A stretch of 64,000 bases of DNA from NCBI GenBank assembly GCA_021613335.1, contig JAJTWR010000266.1:2097001-2161000 (forward strand), in the 5' to 3' direction. This document shows, piece by piece, positions 1-10,938 of this stretch. Origin of the DNA: Whitmania pigra. Lineage: Eukaryota; Annelida; Clitellata; Hirudinida; Haemopidae. Under the pieces are notes generated by a model. It did not search any database, had not been told where the DNA came from, and saw only the letters and a list, made by a program, of their open reading frames with translations. Each line of letters begins with the position of its first letter. The stretch's first letter is position 1. Made by a program: the position numbers and the translations under genes.

Positions 1-289
1 CTACTTATCCATCGAAGCGTGTTTCCAATTCTTGGCAGATATTTGTGTGAATTCCTTTTGAAGTTTGGTTCTAAATTTACTGCGTTAGCAAGAAACACAT
101 CTGAAAGCGTTTTTTTCTAAATCAAAAAAAATTTCGACTAATTCTAAAGCTTCGTGGAGACTAAAAGTTTGAAATGTTGTTGAAGAAATATCACGTCAGA
201 AAATTAATAATGTGTTTGAGGGATTTTCAGCTTAGTTGCTGCTGGATAGCAAATCGTTTATTTCTGCTAATTGTTTGATGATTATGTTT

Positions 290-3200
290 CTAGAACTCTT
301 TCGGAAGTCCGTCAACAATGTGTTTCAACAACTTTTTTGTGGCATTCATAGCTTCTTGATCAAACTCACTTCGCTCTAAAGCGTTCTTGCAAACCTAAAC
401 AACAGCAACTTTGCTTTTTTTAAACCTTACAAAATAAATTCTGATAAAGTTGAATTAAGCTAACATCATTCAAACCAAGTTCTTGTATAACATCATGCAA
501 GTGGCTATAGGAATGGACTAGAAGACTCTGCAACATCTTCCTGCTGAGCCGTCTGTTCAAATTTTTTTCGACAATTTCTAACATGGTGCGAGAAATGCTG
601 GGTTCTTTGAGCTACGAAAAAGAATCAAATTCAATTTCAAGTTCAGTCTTTAGAATTTGTCAAATTATATTTTCTTCTAATCTTTAAGGGATATATTTGC
701 TAATGTTTTTCTTTTTAAAAAAATGTGCAAATCTTACTAAAATCATGAAACCCCTTCTCTTCACTGCATCGTTCAAATTCTTCAAAGGTTAAAGTTCATT
801 AGCAGATTGAATTTAAGTACTACAAAAACCAAACAAATCCTCACCTCTACCAAGTGAAGGTTGTTGTCATGGAAACAACAAATAATTTTAAGTATTTTTC
901 TAAAATGAATGATATTGCTTTTATGCAATGGCACAAAATACAAATAATGAATCCTTTGCTAATGGTTCTTAAAATGCAACTCTTACGTTTTTAAACTCAA
1001 TGTGGCTCTACCGGATTCTAGATATTTCATCAAAATAATTCTAAAAATTATCAGCAAACATGTTAAGCATATTATCTAAAGGTATAGATTTTTCAAAAGG
1101 CATTGAAAGATAAAAATACTTATTTGAAAATAGTGATTATAAGTTATTATCAATTATTAAGTTGAAAAAAATAAAGCGGTTATTTGCAATTAGATAAAAT
1201 ATTAACCCTCTGGCAAAGCAGAAATCGACTTTTTCGCATGATCGAAGAAGTACCTAAATAAATTAAGTTATGAGCTAACAAATAAAATCTCTAATCGGGC
1301 CATTGTGGGCTGCTAAACATTTGAAATGAAGAAAAAGATGACTTTTTGCTCACATTTTCAAATCTTGTCAAGTATTCGGTTTGGTCGTGGCAAACAATTG
1401 GAAGCATGTTGAGGATGTCTTCGAGCATGTTATCTGGATTCGAGAAATCGTCAATGTAGGTCTCAGCAAAAGAGAGCAAAGTTTCTGGGTAAGGACCCAC
1501 AATCTACAAGAGCGATAGTTTTTGAAAAATTTGCAAAAATTAATTAAACCAATATAAATTGAGAAATAATAATAATAATAATTATATATCACTAAATATT
1601 TATATTATTGTTTATAATGTTAATATTACAATTACAAGTCAAGTAAAATAAAAGTTATTAATGTTAACTATAATTATAATATTCCGACATATTGCTAACC
1701 TCATTAGCCAATAGTTTTGCTTCATCGTATTTCAGATAACCCTCCCAATTTTCCAGTTCTTCTTCTTGTATTCCGAATCTCTTCAGTCTCCTAACACCTA
1801 TGGCTTTCTTCAAGTTCTCAGTACTTCGTGTAAGACAAATTCAAATAAATTGCAATAATATTAACAATCAATAATGTAAGTAATATTAATAACAATATTA
1901 ATGTATGTAATATATTATATATATATATATCTTAAATTATTAATGATTGCTTAGAAAGATTTCAACTTGAACACGCTAACTTGCATATAAAACTATCTGC
2001 TTCAAATTTCTCTAAGTTGGAAAGCTTGGATATCAAGGGGAAAACCTGTGATGATATTTTATTTTTCGGACGCCTATCGTTCGTATTCCTGACATCCAGT
2101 GTCCTGTCGAGTGCCAGCAATTAGTCCACAGTGATCATTACGATTTAAGATTTAACATATACATTCTATTATTTCTACCTCAACTGATCCATAGATCCGA
2201 CGATTTCGGAAACAAAATCGTCGCAATTTAATATATTTGTGAAAGGAATTGACAATGTCTTGAGATTTTTTAGGCTTGCTATGGATTTTGCAGTAAAATC
2301 GTCAATACATTCATTTTGTAATTTCAATTCTTCGAGAGTATTAGAAAAACGAGTTAAATCCAGATGCATGGGATTATGTGGATAGGGCGAAACGCGATCT
2401 TTTCGATCGGCAAAAACCAGATGCAACTTTCTGAGTTTGGGGAAAGGAGCATTCAGGAATTCCATTGTTGTCCTGGAAGTTTCAAATAAATTTAAATATT
2501 AATTTTTTAGCAAAAAGAACAATTTTTTCAAACGGATTGTTACCTCGAATTGTAAAAAAGAACCAAGTCTTCCATTACTGACCCCATTGTGCAGAGATCC
2601 TTCATGCCTTTTTCCGATATGTTAATCAAATAAATGACAAGACTTTTAATAGGATAATCCAACCCGCCAATTTCTGTCAGGAAAACTTCATCCATAACAT
2701 CGTTCAGTGAAGCTTCTGGGTATAACATCAAGTTTAGGTTCTTCCAGAAAAGTTTATCCCTATATGGCAATAAGTAAAGAATTTCACTTAAGTGAATCAG
2801 CCATTTCATTTCTTTGCTTTTAAAAATGATTTTCTCGAATAGGGAAGGAGGAAGTAGTTTTCTTGTTGAAGTTCTAAGGGCTGTGAAAATTTGCAGCTTC
2901 AATTAGTTAACGTGTTAAATATTACAAATGCAACAAATATTACAAGTTTCAAATAAAATTAATGATTTTAAATTGTGCTGTTAAAGATGAATAAAGGCGA
3001 GATAGGACAAAGGGTAAAAGGCAAATAGCAGCTACTCTTGCTTTTTTTGTTCGGCTTCATTATCACCATCCTCGATGCTCGTATCCAATGGTACCAAGGA
3101 AGTGAATCAATATTACTGACAGTATTAATATGGATGATGTTATGCATAGTTTTAATAAGAGAAGAACTGTTGACGAAGCGGCTATTTTGTTTATCGTAAG

Positions 3201-3648
3201 TGATAAGGCACTAATCTTTAGAGAATTTTAGGTGGTATTTAGATAAATTAGCTAAGTTGATTGCTCAGGATTTTTTTTGGCAGGGCTTAGGTAGAGGAAA
3301 TAATACTATTCATTGAAGCCCTAGCCATTGCAGCCAGGTTTCCCAATCCATCAAATAATAATTAGTTAATAGTGTAATTTTTTATTATTAATAATAATGT
3401 GCATCTCGCACCGCTAAGAGTGAGGTATCAAATGATTAAGCATCAATATTGATGCAAACCGTATTCTACGTGAAATGAACTTATTATTAACATAAGAAAT
3501 TACTTAAGGATGCTCAGATCAATCAAAACTTTAATTAGGCGATTGCAAACAAACCTTTAGATTTAATTCTAAATATTTCTGTGAAATTGATAACAACAAA
3601 CTCTAGCAGGTTGTCTTGCATGCTTTTGAGATTATTTTTAGCCACCAT
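290..3648 (-). CDS. LRR plus helical-repeat protein, ZER1/ZYG11-like layout, paralogue 1 (12 exons, 541 aa)
   Basis: I join 12 exons with consistent phase: 3555-3648, 2544-2880, 2179-2472, 1981-2103, 1700-1823, 1354-1503, 1207-1253, 987-1040, 845-953, 738-779, 465-611, 290-394. The start is the ATG at 3648 (MVAKNNLKSMQDNLLEF) and the stop is TAG at 290-292. The N-terminal part has a LPPSLFEKI segment like the substrate-receptor box of ZER1/ZYG11 proteins, followed by leucine-rich repeats (LRKLHL, LEELKLQN, LKTLSIP, LSNLEKF). The C-terminal half is helical without a sharp motif. Exon phases and residues match the divergent gene at 4719-7888 exon by exon, so the two are paralogues. In the known family these proteins recruit substrates to Cullin-2 ubiquitin ligases; that role here is inference from layout only. 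Weak spot: the intron between exons 8 and 9 would be only 33 nt, so that join may be wrong. An F-box-like LRR protein is the main alternative. Confidence 0.6.
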
Positions 3649-3780
3649 TTTCAATCAACCCAAGAACACCAATTTAAGTTAATTTATTGCTTCTTTCGTA
3701 AGGAGTACAAGATCCTTTATAAAGACCATGAATCGATAAATAAATAAAATCAGATTTTATTATTAATTTTATAAAGTCTG

Positions 3781-4100
3781 CCACCAAATTATTAACAAAT
3801 GTGAGACTTGTCTTTTGTGACGTATCAGCGTCACCTTTTGATGTTTTTGAGAAAAATCGATAATTGCTTTTATGTTCACAGTGATCATTACGATTTAAGA
3901 TTTAACATAAACATAATGGTCGATCAATATCCAAAGAAAACAAGGAGAGTTTGTTATGGTAATTAGTTATGATAATTAGCTGTTGATCCTACAATCTTCC
4001 ACCTGTCTGGATGATGACCAATGAAGGAGAACTCACTCCTTAAAAATGAGCCCTTTGAAAAAAAATTAAATCATTCACGTTTTTCTTCATAAGTTATTAA
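3781..4100. repeat. Duplicated block, degraded copy of 12238-12820
   Basis: The run from 3781 to about 3870 matches 12238-12325, and 3911-4100 matches 12607-12820, same orientation. About 260 bases present at the 12 kb site are absent here. The 12 kb copy holds the real last exon of POLE2, so this one is the derived copy. A 30-base piece of the junction region (GTGATCATTACGATTTAAGA) recurs at about 2132, inside intron 3 of the minus-strand LRR gene. Confidence 0.75.
3976..4052 (-). pseudogene. POLE2: Relic of the POLE2 terminal exon
   Basis: Reverse-complement sequence here copies the last POLE2 exon (12688-12771): it opens with the codons for [10 protein letters not shown], keeps the splice-acceptor-like CAAAG in front, and ends at the same TAA. 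A 7-base deletion in the middle (the real exon has CCAATATACCTTGAAGG, this one CCAATGAAGG) shifts the frame before the VED motif. No other POLE2 exon is nearby, so it cannot encode POLE2. It is a fossil of a local duplication. Confidence 0.8.
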
Positions 4101-4718
4101 TAAATTAATATTTTGTTTTATAAATTTAGTCGGAACATAGCCATGCCTTATTTATCACTTGAGATGGATTTAAAATAGAACGGTTTAGAATAAATTAATT
4201 ATTAATTAAATAAATATAAATAAATTAAGGCTTACCTGCTTTTGCAAACAAATCGTGTCGTCAGAGCTAGTAAATTAAACATATTTCTTGAAGATTGGTT
4301 GTCTTATAAGAGATATCTCTTCGTAAGTTGAAAAAGTTCTTTACATTTTTTTCAGTTTTTGTTGCAGTTAAATCATGATTTAAGATTACTTGTTTTGCAA
4401 GTATGCAACGAGATGTTCATGATTTGTTCTAGGAACGCTTTAGAGTTTGGCTGAGAGGAACCATTCAAGGTGGACACCAAAGTCTAAAGCAGAGTGCCTC
4501 CCAAGAGGCTAATAAAAATTTGTGATATTAAAAATTTATTAATATAAATATATTATTATCATAATATTATACACATTTAGAACTTTTTTAAATTGATGTT
4601 CTCAGAAATTTTAAACCAACTACCATTAAACCATTAAAGTAACTAACTGGATAGCCGCTTCAATAAGAACGTCTAAAGAGCAGAAAGATTTTGAATTTGT
4701 CCATAAAACCAGCTAGTA

Positions 4719-7700
4719 ATGAGTAAGCACCTGAAATTAGTACAACTTTATTTTCTAAAAATAATTGACTGTTATTAAATGATACTATTATTTTTTAAAA
4801 TTACTATCCACTTTAGGCAGATCCTTCAGACCAAAGATACCAACTCTGAGAGACACCCTTTTGAGAGCTGCTGCACTAAATTTTGAAAATATTTTTCTTA
4901 ATTCGGATCGGGTTCGAAATTACGGTTTGTTTTTATTTTATTATTTTAATCGATTTTTTGCGGTATGTATCTAAAATGAGAATGAAAGCACGAAAACAGA
5001 GCTATGATAAACGTTGGTGCTATGATACAAGATGAGATGCGAGCATAACGAGTAATTTTTTCATTTTAAATGATATATTGTCATAAAACATTCTCTTCGT
5101 AATAGATCTAAAGAAAGACATTCAATTACCGCCACGCTTATTCGAGGACATCCAATCAAAGGGAAACGAAATTGGCTGGCCTATTGCAGATCAGTTTCTG
5201 AAGCCATGTCTTGCATGCAGAGATGCACTCAATTGGGTCAATGTCGATCTTTTACTCGGGCATTACGAGGAAAAAGACTTGGTGAAGATTAAGAAATCTC
5301 GACTTCCACTTAAGAAATTTTATTTTCGTGTTTACCGTATGACCTCAAAGTTGATGTTGCTCATAAGAAAGTACTCTCGGACTCTTGAGGTTCTCCATCT
5401 TGGCTGCCATAGGACAAAGTCCACAGAGTCAGTTTTTGTTTGTATGCATTGAATCAGATCTTTGATATCATGTCCGCTTAGAAAGTCATATATGTCGTTT
5501 CATGTATATATGTATTTAATTATCATTAAATTTTATTGATAAAAATATTGCCTCGATTGCAGAAATGAGGAAAAAGTATACAAGAAACCGATAAAATTTC
5601 CCATACTGAAAAGTCTGATTATTGACTATAACATCGAATCACTAGACGATATGTTTCATATTGACTTTGCATCCCTTTCCGACACCTTGGAATCTCTAAA
5701 TGTCTACTGTAATTACGGTTTTGAGGATTCAATGAAACACTTTTATAGTGATTTCTGCAAAAGTTCACTTCGCAAGTTAATAAGTTTTGCATTTACTGGA
5801 GTCCATATCTGCGAGGCCATAAAACCTATTGAACAGTGCAGTAACCTAAGGTGAGTAGACTGCTTTAAATTTTTGCTTAGATGACTTTTCTATTGAAGCT
5901 CCGTCATAAAAGGTTTCTATTAACATTTCAGAACTCTATGTTTAGTAGACCTTCTTTTCTCAGAGGTGGACATGGTACTGAAACCACTATTGAATAATCT
6001 CCCATTCTTAGAATATTTAGATTTAGGATTTAGAATACAAATCCGGTAAGTAATACGTTCCCAATGTTATTTCTAGATGTATCAACTAATTTCTCAATGT
6101 ACCATCGATATCGAAAATAAAAAGTTTTGAATTTTATCTAAAATTCATAGGGAAGGAATCGAATTTTTGAAACCAAAAAACCTCAAATATTTGAGCTTTC
6201 TTGAGGATGAACAGTCTAAATATCCTGATATTGAAAACTATGCTCAAACGGTGCGTTTTTGGTGCGTAAGAAATTCATTCAAAAAATAAACATTTAACAT
6301 TTTTGATTACAGGTCTGCGCGCATGGCGCTAACATTGACTCAGTGCTAACAAACTTGGAATATTCCTCATTCACCAAAACGTTCATTTTAACTACTTTGA
6401 CTTTTTTAATTAAAAGATTGAAAGTTGATTCACATTCTGTGACTTGCGACCAGTGGCAGAAAATAGAAATGGTTTGATAAGTCTATAAAGAGAGAATGAA
6501 AAAATTCTCACACAATTTTATTTTTTAGATAATCCTGTATCTCGTCCAGTGTTATTGGGTTGACTCCGAGGGTGAAAACTTTCTATACGCAAAGTAATGT
6601 CATTAAATGCATTTATGAATATGCAATAGATTTTAATTGCATGATTTTTTATAAATTATCTTTTTCTATATGTCTTTCAGTATGTTGTTCAGCTTTGCTG
6701 AAAGCACTCATCAATGGTCTACAGATTTTATGGGGTAATTCTATGGGAATCATATTTCACCGTCATTGCGATACTTTAATATAAAATTTATTTATCATTT
6801 TAATGACATAATGATTACGACTTTCATCGTTATCATAGTTTAAGAATAAAGCTTAATTGAATTGCAGGAAATTTGCAAACTTGATTGTAAACTTTGCATT
6901 CAACAAAAAGATGGTTATTTTTCAATTATTTCGAAGACGTCATTTTAAAATGTTTAATATTTCAAATAATTAATTTGATTATTTTAGGATTTCGAGGAAG
7001 ATTTTCTTGGTAATGAAAGGGTAAGTTTTTGAATTTATTACATTTTTTAATGAGACATCGCAAGGGTTGTTGTTCTTCGCTAATTAATTTTAAAGTTGAT
7101 TACTAACATGTCTAAATATTTCAACCTTGTAAATTTCAGACCTTAGAGCAAAAGGATTTAGTTTGGGTGCTAAGTTTGGTAGGTGTAAATAAAATTGTTT
7201 TAATAATCACTTCTTCAATATATACACTCAGCCCAATATACCATTAGATATAGGTATTTAAGAAATACCATTTTTGACGATATCTCAACTAATACGCCAC
7301 GAAAATCTCTGAAATTCTACAAAAACACATTTTTGGGATTTTTACTAAGTTTGAAAATAATACTTCATCAAATTTAAAACATAATTGGAAGCATAACATA
7401 CTAAAATTAGAAATTTTCGAGACATATTAGTTGAGATATCGTCAAAAGATAACTATTTCCTATATTTATTGGGTTGAGTGTAAGTTAGGTGTACTTGCTA
7501 TTAATCAACGATTCATACACAAGTTTGTTCATGTATATTTCAGTTAAAATCCCGACAACTACTTAACTACATGTTGGAACACATAACGATGAAGCCAAAC
7601 ACAACCATTGGAAGGACGTATCTCAACTTTATCCTGCTCAGCAACATTTATTATCATTATAGCATTGACACTGAAGAATTTGTTGTGAGTTTTTCCAAAC

Positions 7701-7888
7701 TAATTTGTTCATCCCTAAATATCAGTAAACATGATTTATGTGAAAAATTAAATAATTAATTTGGCCATAACTATGAACAATTTGCTTTGGTTTATTATAA
7801 GCATGATATTTTGACAATTGCTATGTTAATTTTATTTTAGAAGTCTACACGTGTTAAAATTTTTCCTTCGGAATACTCAGAGATTTAA
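4719..7888 (+). CDS. LRR plus helical-repeat protein, ZER1/ZYG11-like layout, paralogue 2 (14 exons, 506 aa)
   Basis: Exons with consistent phase: 4719-4722, 4817-4924, 5106-5427, 5563-5850, 5932-6045, 6151-6250, 6313-6471, 6529-6593, 6681-6734, 6868-6913, 6988-7020, 7140-7178, 7544-7684, 7841-7888 (TAA). The first coding exon is only ATG+A before a GTAAGC donor; exon 2 has an in-frame upstream stop and no ATG, so this tiny exon gives the only start I can find. The N-terminus (TLRDTLLRAAALNFENIF, then LPPRLFEDI) parallels the minus-strand neighbour, and LRR segments follow (LEVLHLG, LESLNVY, LEYLDLG, LKYLSF). The C-terminal half is helical (TLEQKDLVWVLSLLKSRQLL). Probable role by analogy to ZER1/ZYG11: substrate receptor of a Cullin-2 ligase, not shown by any single motif. 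Intron 12 hosts a MITE-like element (7223-7482). Confidence 0.6.
7223..7482. mobile_element. MITE-like element with ~60-75 bp terminal inverted repeats
   Basis: The left end TACACTCAGCCCAATATA reappears inverted at the right end as TATTTATTGGGTTGAGTGTA, and the inner arm TTTTGACGATATCTCAACTA is matched inverted by TAGTTGAGATATCGTCAAAA. The arms are imperfect, the centre has no coding capacity, and the whole is about 260 bp. It lies in the intron between exons 12 and 13 of the plus-strand LRR gene. I cannot assign a transposon superfamily; a flanking TA may be the target duplication. Confidence 0.75.
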
Positions 7889-9179
7889 ATAAGCCATAAC
7901 ATGATGATGGCGGCATGAACTACATAGATTAAACTCTTTTGTTTCAAAATATTAACATTTAAAAATTAATCCTTGGACTGAGAGCGTATAGACGCTAGGT
8001 GTCAAATGCTGTTGCGACTTTGTGATTTTTGGTGGGCCTGTGGTGCAGGGACTTAATTTGGGGTGCAACGGCTTCCCTGATTTTAGAGTAGACGCAAAAA
8101 TCATTTCCTCTTTTTACAAAGATTTGCCCCCTTCCCCCTGGCTAGAAACAAAAAAAAGGTCGTCTTCTCAAGTTGTGCGAGGGTTTGTCCCACTTTGAAA
8201 AAGCTGAAATTACGTCCCTGTTGTGGCGTCCGTGCATTCAAACCTGCATTGCATTCTGATTTACTGTGACGAAGTTACTGTTAGCAAGAGGATATAGCAA
8301 CGAATAGCTTCCTCCCCCACAACCTTACGAAAATTGACGGAGGTTGTCGTGTAAAAGATAGATTTTATGTTTATTACTCACATTATTATTCGAAGACATT
8401 GCTTATTTTCAAGTACCATGACTTTTGCGCTATTAAATTTTATCAATGTTTTTGAGTAGGCCATAATAGTTTCTGTTAGCGAGCAATAAATATCGACAAA
8501 ATACTAAGTAAACTTTTTTTTGAGTGGGGAAAACTGTCCTTTAATTTACAATCATGACGTAAGTAATTCATTGATGACGATGAAAGAAACTGCTTATTGG
8601 CACTGGTGATGATTATGATCGTAGTGAACATCCAGCCTCCGCTGCCTCAAGGAACTGTACTTCCCTCAACAAGCATTTGTTCATCAGTGGCCCAAAGCCT
8701 TTTTAGAATCAATCTGCTCCAAGTCTCCTTTCTGTATCAAATTAGCTTTCGTGTGATGTTTTTCTTGTATGCAAAAGTGTTGAGGCAAAAGACGGAACTT
8801 TGTCAGCCTCGGTAATACTTGATTAGCTACTATTTCCAATTTACGACGAAATTTTTGCAATTGATTGTAAAAGTTATATTATATTATAATGTATTGTATC
8901 GTATCGTACGTCAAATAATGGACTGAAGATCCACCAGGTAAAGATAGGCTGCCTTGAGAAACCTCCTGGAGGAAATAGCCGACACATAAAACGCCGAACG
9001 ACGGCAAGCCACAGTCCTGAGATGGCTCGGATTTTCATTATGGTGGTAACGGAGAAAGCCCAATACGCTTGGAATGTGGCTTGAGGTCAAAGTTGAACGA
9101 GTTAAAAAATGAATCAATCCCTAAAGTTCAAAGGCTTCGATTGCAACAACAATGACAACATCAAGATCTCGGTCATTCA

Positions 9180-9516
9180 AATGAAGCTGCACCCCTAAAC
9201 AAATTAAGGTCCGCCTAAAATGAGTAAAAGTAAACTTTTTATCCGCAATCTATATTAAGATATTTACGTAGAAGTTTCTAATAAAGTTTTATAAAAATAT
9301 TGGAAACACTATTAGAAAGACGTCTGACATCAGCGATCGAGTGTTTAATGTTTACGCTTTGCCTAACCCTAACCCTAACCCTCGAGCAGATCCATTCAGA
9401 ACCTAAAAATGCGGACCGATTTTTTCTAAAGAGATATCCCTAAAAATATTACGGATCAAAGATTTACTTACTCATTTTAGGCGGAGCTTAATTTGATTTG
9501 GGGTGGAGCTTTATTA
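9180..9516. mobile_element. MITE-like element with ~50 bp terminal inverted repeats
   Basis: Positions 9182-9235 (AGCTGCACCCCTAAACAAAT, then AAGGTCCGCCTAAAATGAGT) are matched inverted by 9462-9514 (TTACTCATTTTAGGCGGAGC, then TTTGGGGTGGAGCTTTATT). The core of about 225 bp is noncoding and contains a short telomere-type array. It is a non-autonomous DNA transposon by structure; its superfamily is not evident and its sequence differs from the element at 7223. Confidence 0.75.
9362..9382. repeat. Interstitial telomere-type repeat (CCCTAA)3
   Basis: Three and a half copies of CCCTAA (the complement of TTAGGG) lie inside the MITE-like element. TTAGGG is the ancestral animal telomere unit. The array is too short to mark a chromosome end and is best read as part of the element or a small interstitial insertion. 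Confidence 0.8.
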
Positions 9517-10077
9517 AAGTGGAGCATCTCATTAAAATGTGTCTCGGACGGTTTTACATACGAATATAAACCTCCAATCTGAATATACAATTCGAATATA
9601 AATATCTGAATATACAATACGATTCTCACATGATGATGGGTCCACTAATGATGACATGACCAAAAATGAAATTCATAATAAATTATAAAAACAAAAAATA
9701 AATGCCCATATTTTCTCTTCTTCCTTAATCTTTTCATTGAGGAATGTACCGGAAAGGAAGATGCCATATGGGTGCACAATCTTTTCATAGGGGTAAGAAA
9801 AAGAGCCCATACCCTCTGCCCTGGGAGGCAGCCATCGATGATGTCCAACAAACACGACTGACAATCCGTCATCAACTCTGTCATGTGGACGTGAAGCTCC
9901 ACCACATCTATCTAAACAAATTGTCATCATCACTGCTATTTTCATCATCACAGTAAATAGCAATTCAATTCAACATGGGCGTATGAGTTGGCTCAGACAT
10001 TGCATTCCTGCACAAGGTGATGAAAGCAGCCTCAGGTAGGGGCGCTATATAAATGGTGTATCGATTAAGAAGTGCCT

Positions 10078-10938
10078 TCACGTCCTATCCAGATACATAA
10101 GACACTTAACAAAAATTGGCTAAATACAAAAAAACAAATGTCATAAACCCACAAAACACAATAACCACCTTGTTCCTCTCAAAGTGCTCAACCACAGACT
10201 CACGAAACCTCGGCCACAGGTGAAGATTGGCCAGGTACAAATTCTTCATTACACGTTCAATCTGGCAGAACCCATTCAAAAAAGCTGGTGCATTTTCAGA
10301 GAAAGCTTTTATGAAGCCGGTCTAAAAATTGGATATTTGGATACACATTTGCAGTCCTTCATTATTTCCAGCAAGCAGTACATATTTGGTCTTTATTGGG
10401 TACAAGAATTGAAGATGCTATTAAATTAAAGTTCCCATTTTTAACCAAATGACATCTCCATAACTTTAAGAAAATATTTCTTTTACCTCCTTCCCAAAAC
10501 TACAGCAAACATTTACAATTGAGGACTCTGGTTTAGGTTGCGGTTTCAATCTTATTAAAAAATCTTCATTTTTCAAAACTCCGCTGAAAAGCATAGCGCT
10601 GCCACCTTAGATGTAATTAAAATATTTAACACGTTTTTTTTAAATTAATAAACAAGCCACTGACCGAGCTTCAAAAGATCAATTGAATTATCAAACATTT
10701 TTTTGTATGTTTGTCTCAAGGAACCTCGCTTCTTCATCTCATTCTCAAACTTCGATATAATGTCATCTTCGTTCCAATTTTCCGAGGTCCATACCAACAG
10801 CAATTTTCTTCCGGAATAATAATATTAACATAAGAACAAGACAACTTGTGAAAATATACTATATTTCAAATCTCACCCTCGCGCAAATTCAAGCTTGTTG
10901 AGGTTTGCCCTCATTTTAACAGAGTCCAAAGTAGCCAT
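10078..10938 (-). CDS. Unrecognised 172-aa protein (5 exons)
   Basis: Exons 10877-10938, 10665-10807, 10487-10605, 10169-10321 and 10078-10119 join with matching phase from ATG at 10938 (MATLDSVKMRANLNKLEFAR) to TGA at 10078-10080. The protein is soluble-looking: no signal peptide, no membrane segment. Its C-terminal third is a conserved-looking helical stretch (GFCQIERVMKNLYLANLHLW, then PRFRESVVEHFERNK) and a middle segment reads GSAMLFSGVLKNEDFLIRL. I do not recognise the family. Clean splice sites and five phase-compatible exons argue that it is a real gene, but there is no domain evidence. It lies downstream of POLE2 on the same strand, 1.7 kb away, and is probably transcribed separately. 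Confidence 0.55.

Larger units (their letters stand above)
3649..4718. promoter_or_regulatory. Shared spacer of the divergent LRR gene pair
   Basis: About 1.07 kb separates the two start codons of the head-to-head LRR paralogues, so both promoters must lie here or in the first introns. I see no convincing TATA box. The spacer contains the duplicated block 3781-4100 described separately. The rest is AT-rich and unremarkable. Confidence 0.4.
7889..10077. other. Gene-free interval
   Basis: Between the stops of the plus-strand LRR gene and the convergent 172-aa gene I find no joinable exons. Short open frames here (for example near 8597, 8911 and 9645-9963) have no domain, no paired splice sites and overlap on opposite strands. 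The interval holds the MITE-like element 9180-9516. At about 10033-10053 a GGCGCTATATAAAT motif resembles the 3' end of tRNA-derived SINEs. Confidence 0.5.

Noticed and set aside
1954..2125. Plus-strand open frame with leucine-rich-like sequence inside the minus-strand LRR gene
   Set aside because: The opposite strand at 1981-2103 is a phase-matched exon homologous to exon 5 of the plus-strand paralogue (RTLCLVDLL...), so the plus-strand frame is its shadow.
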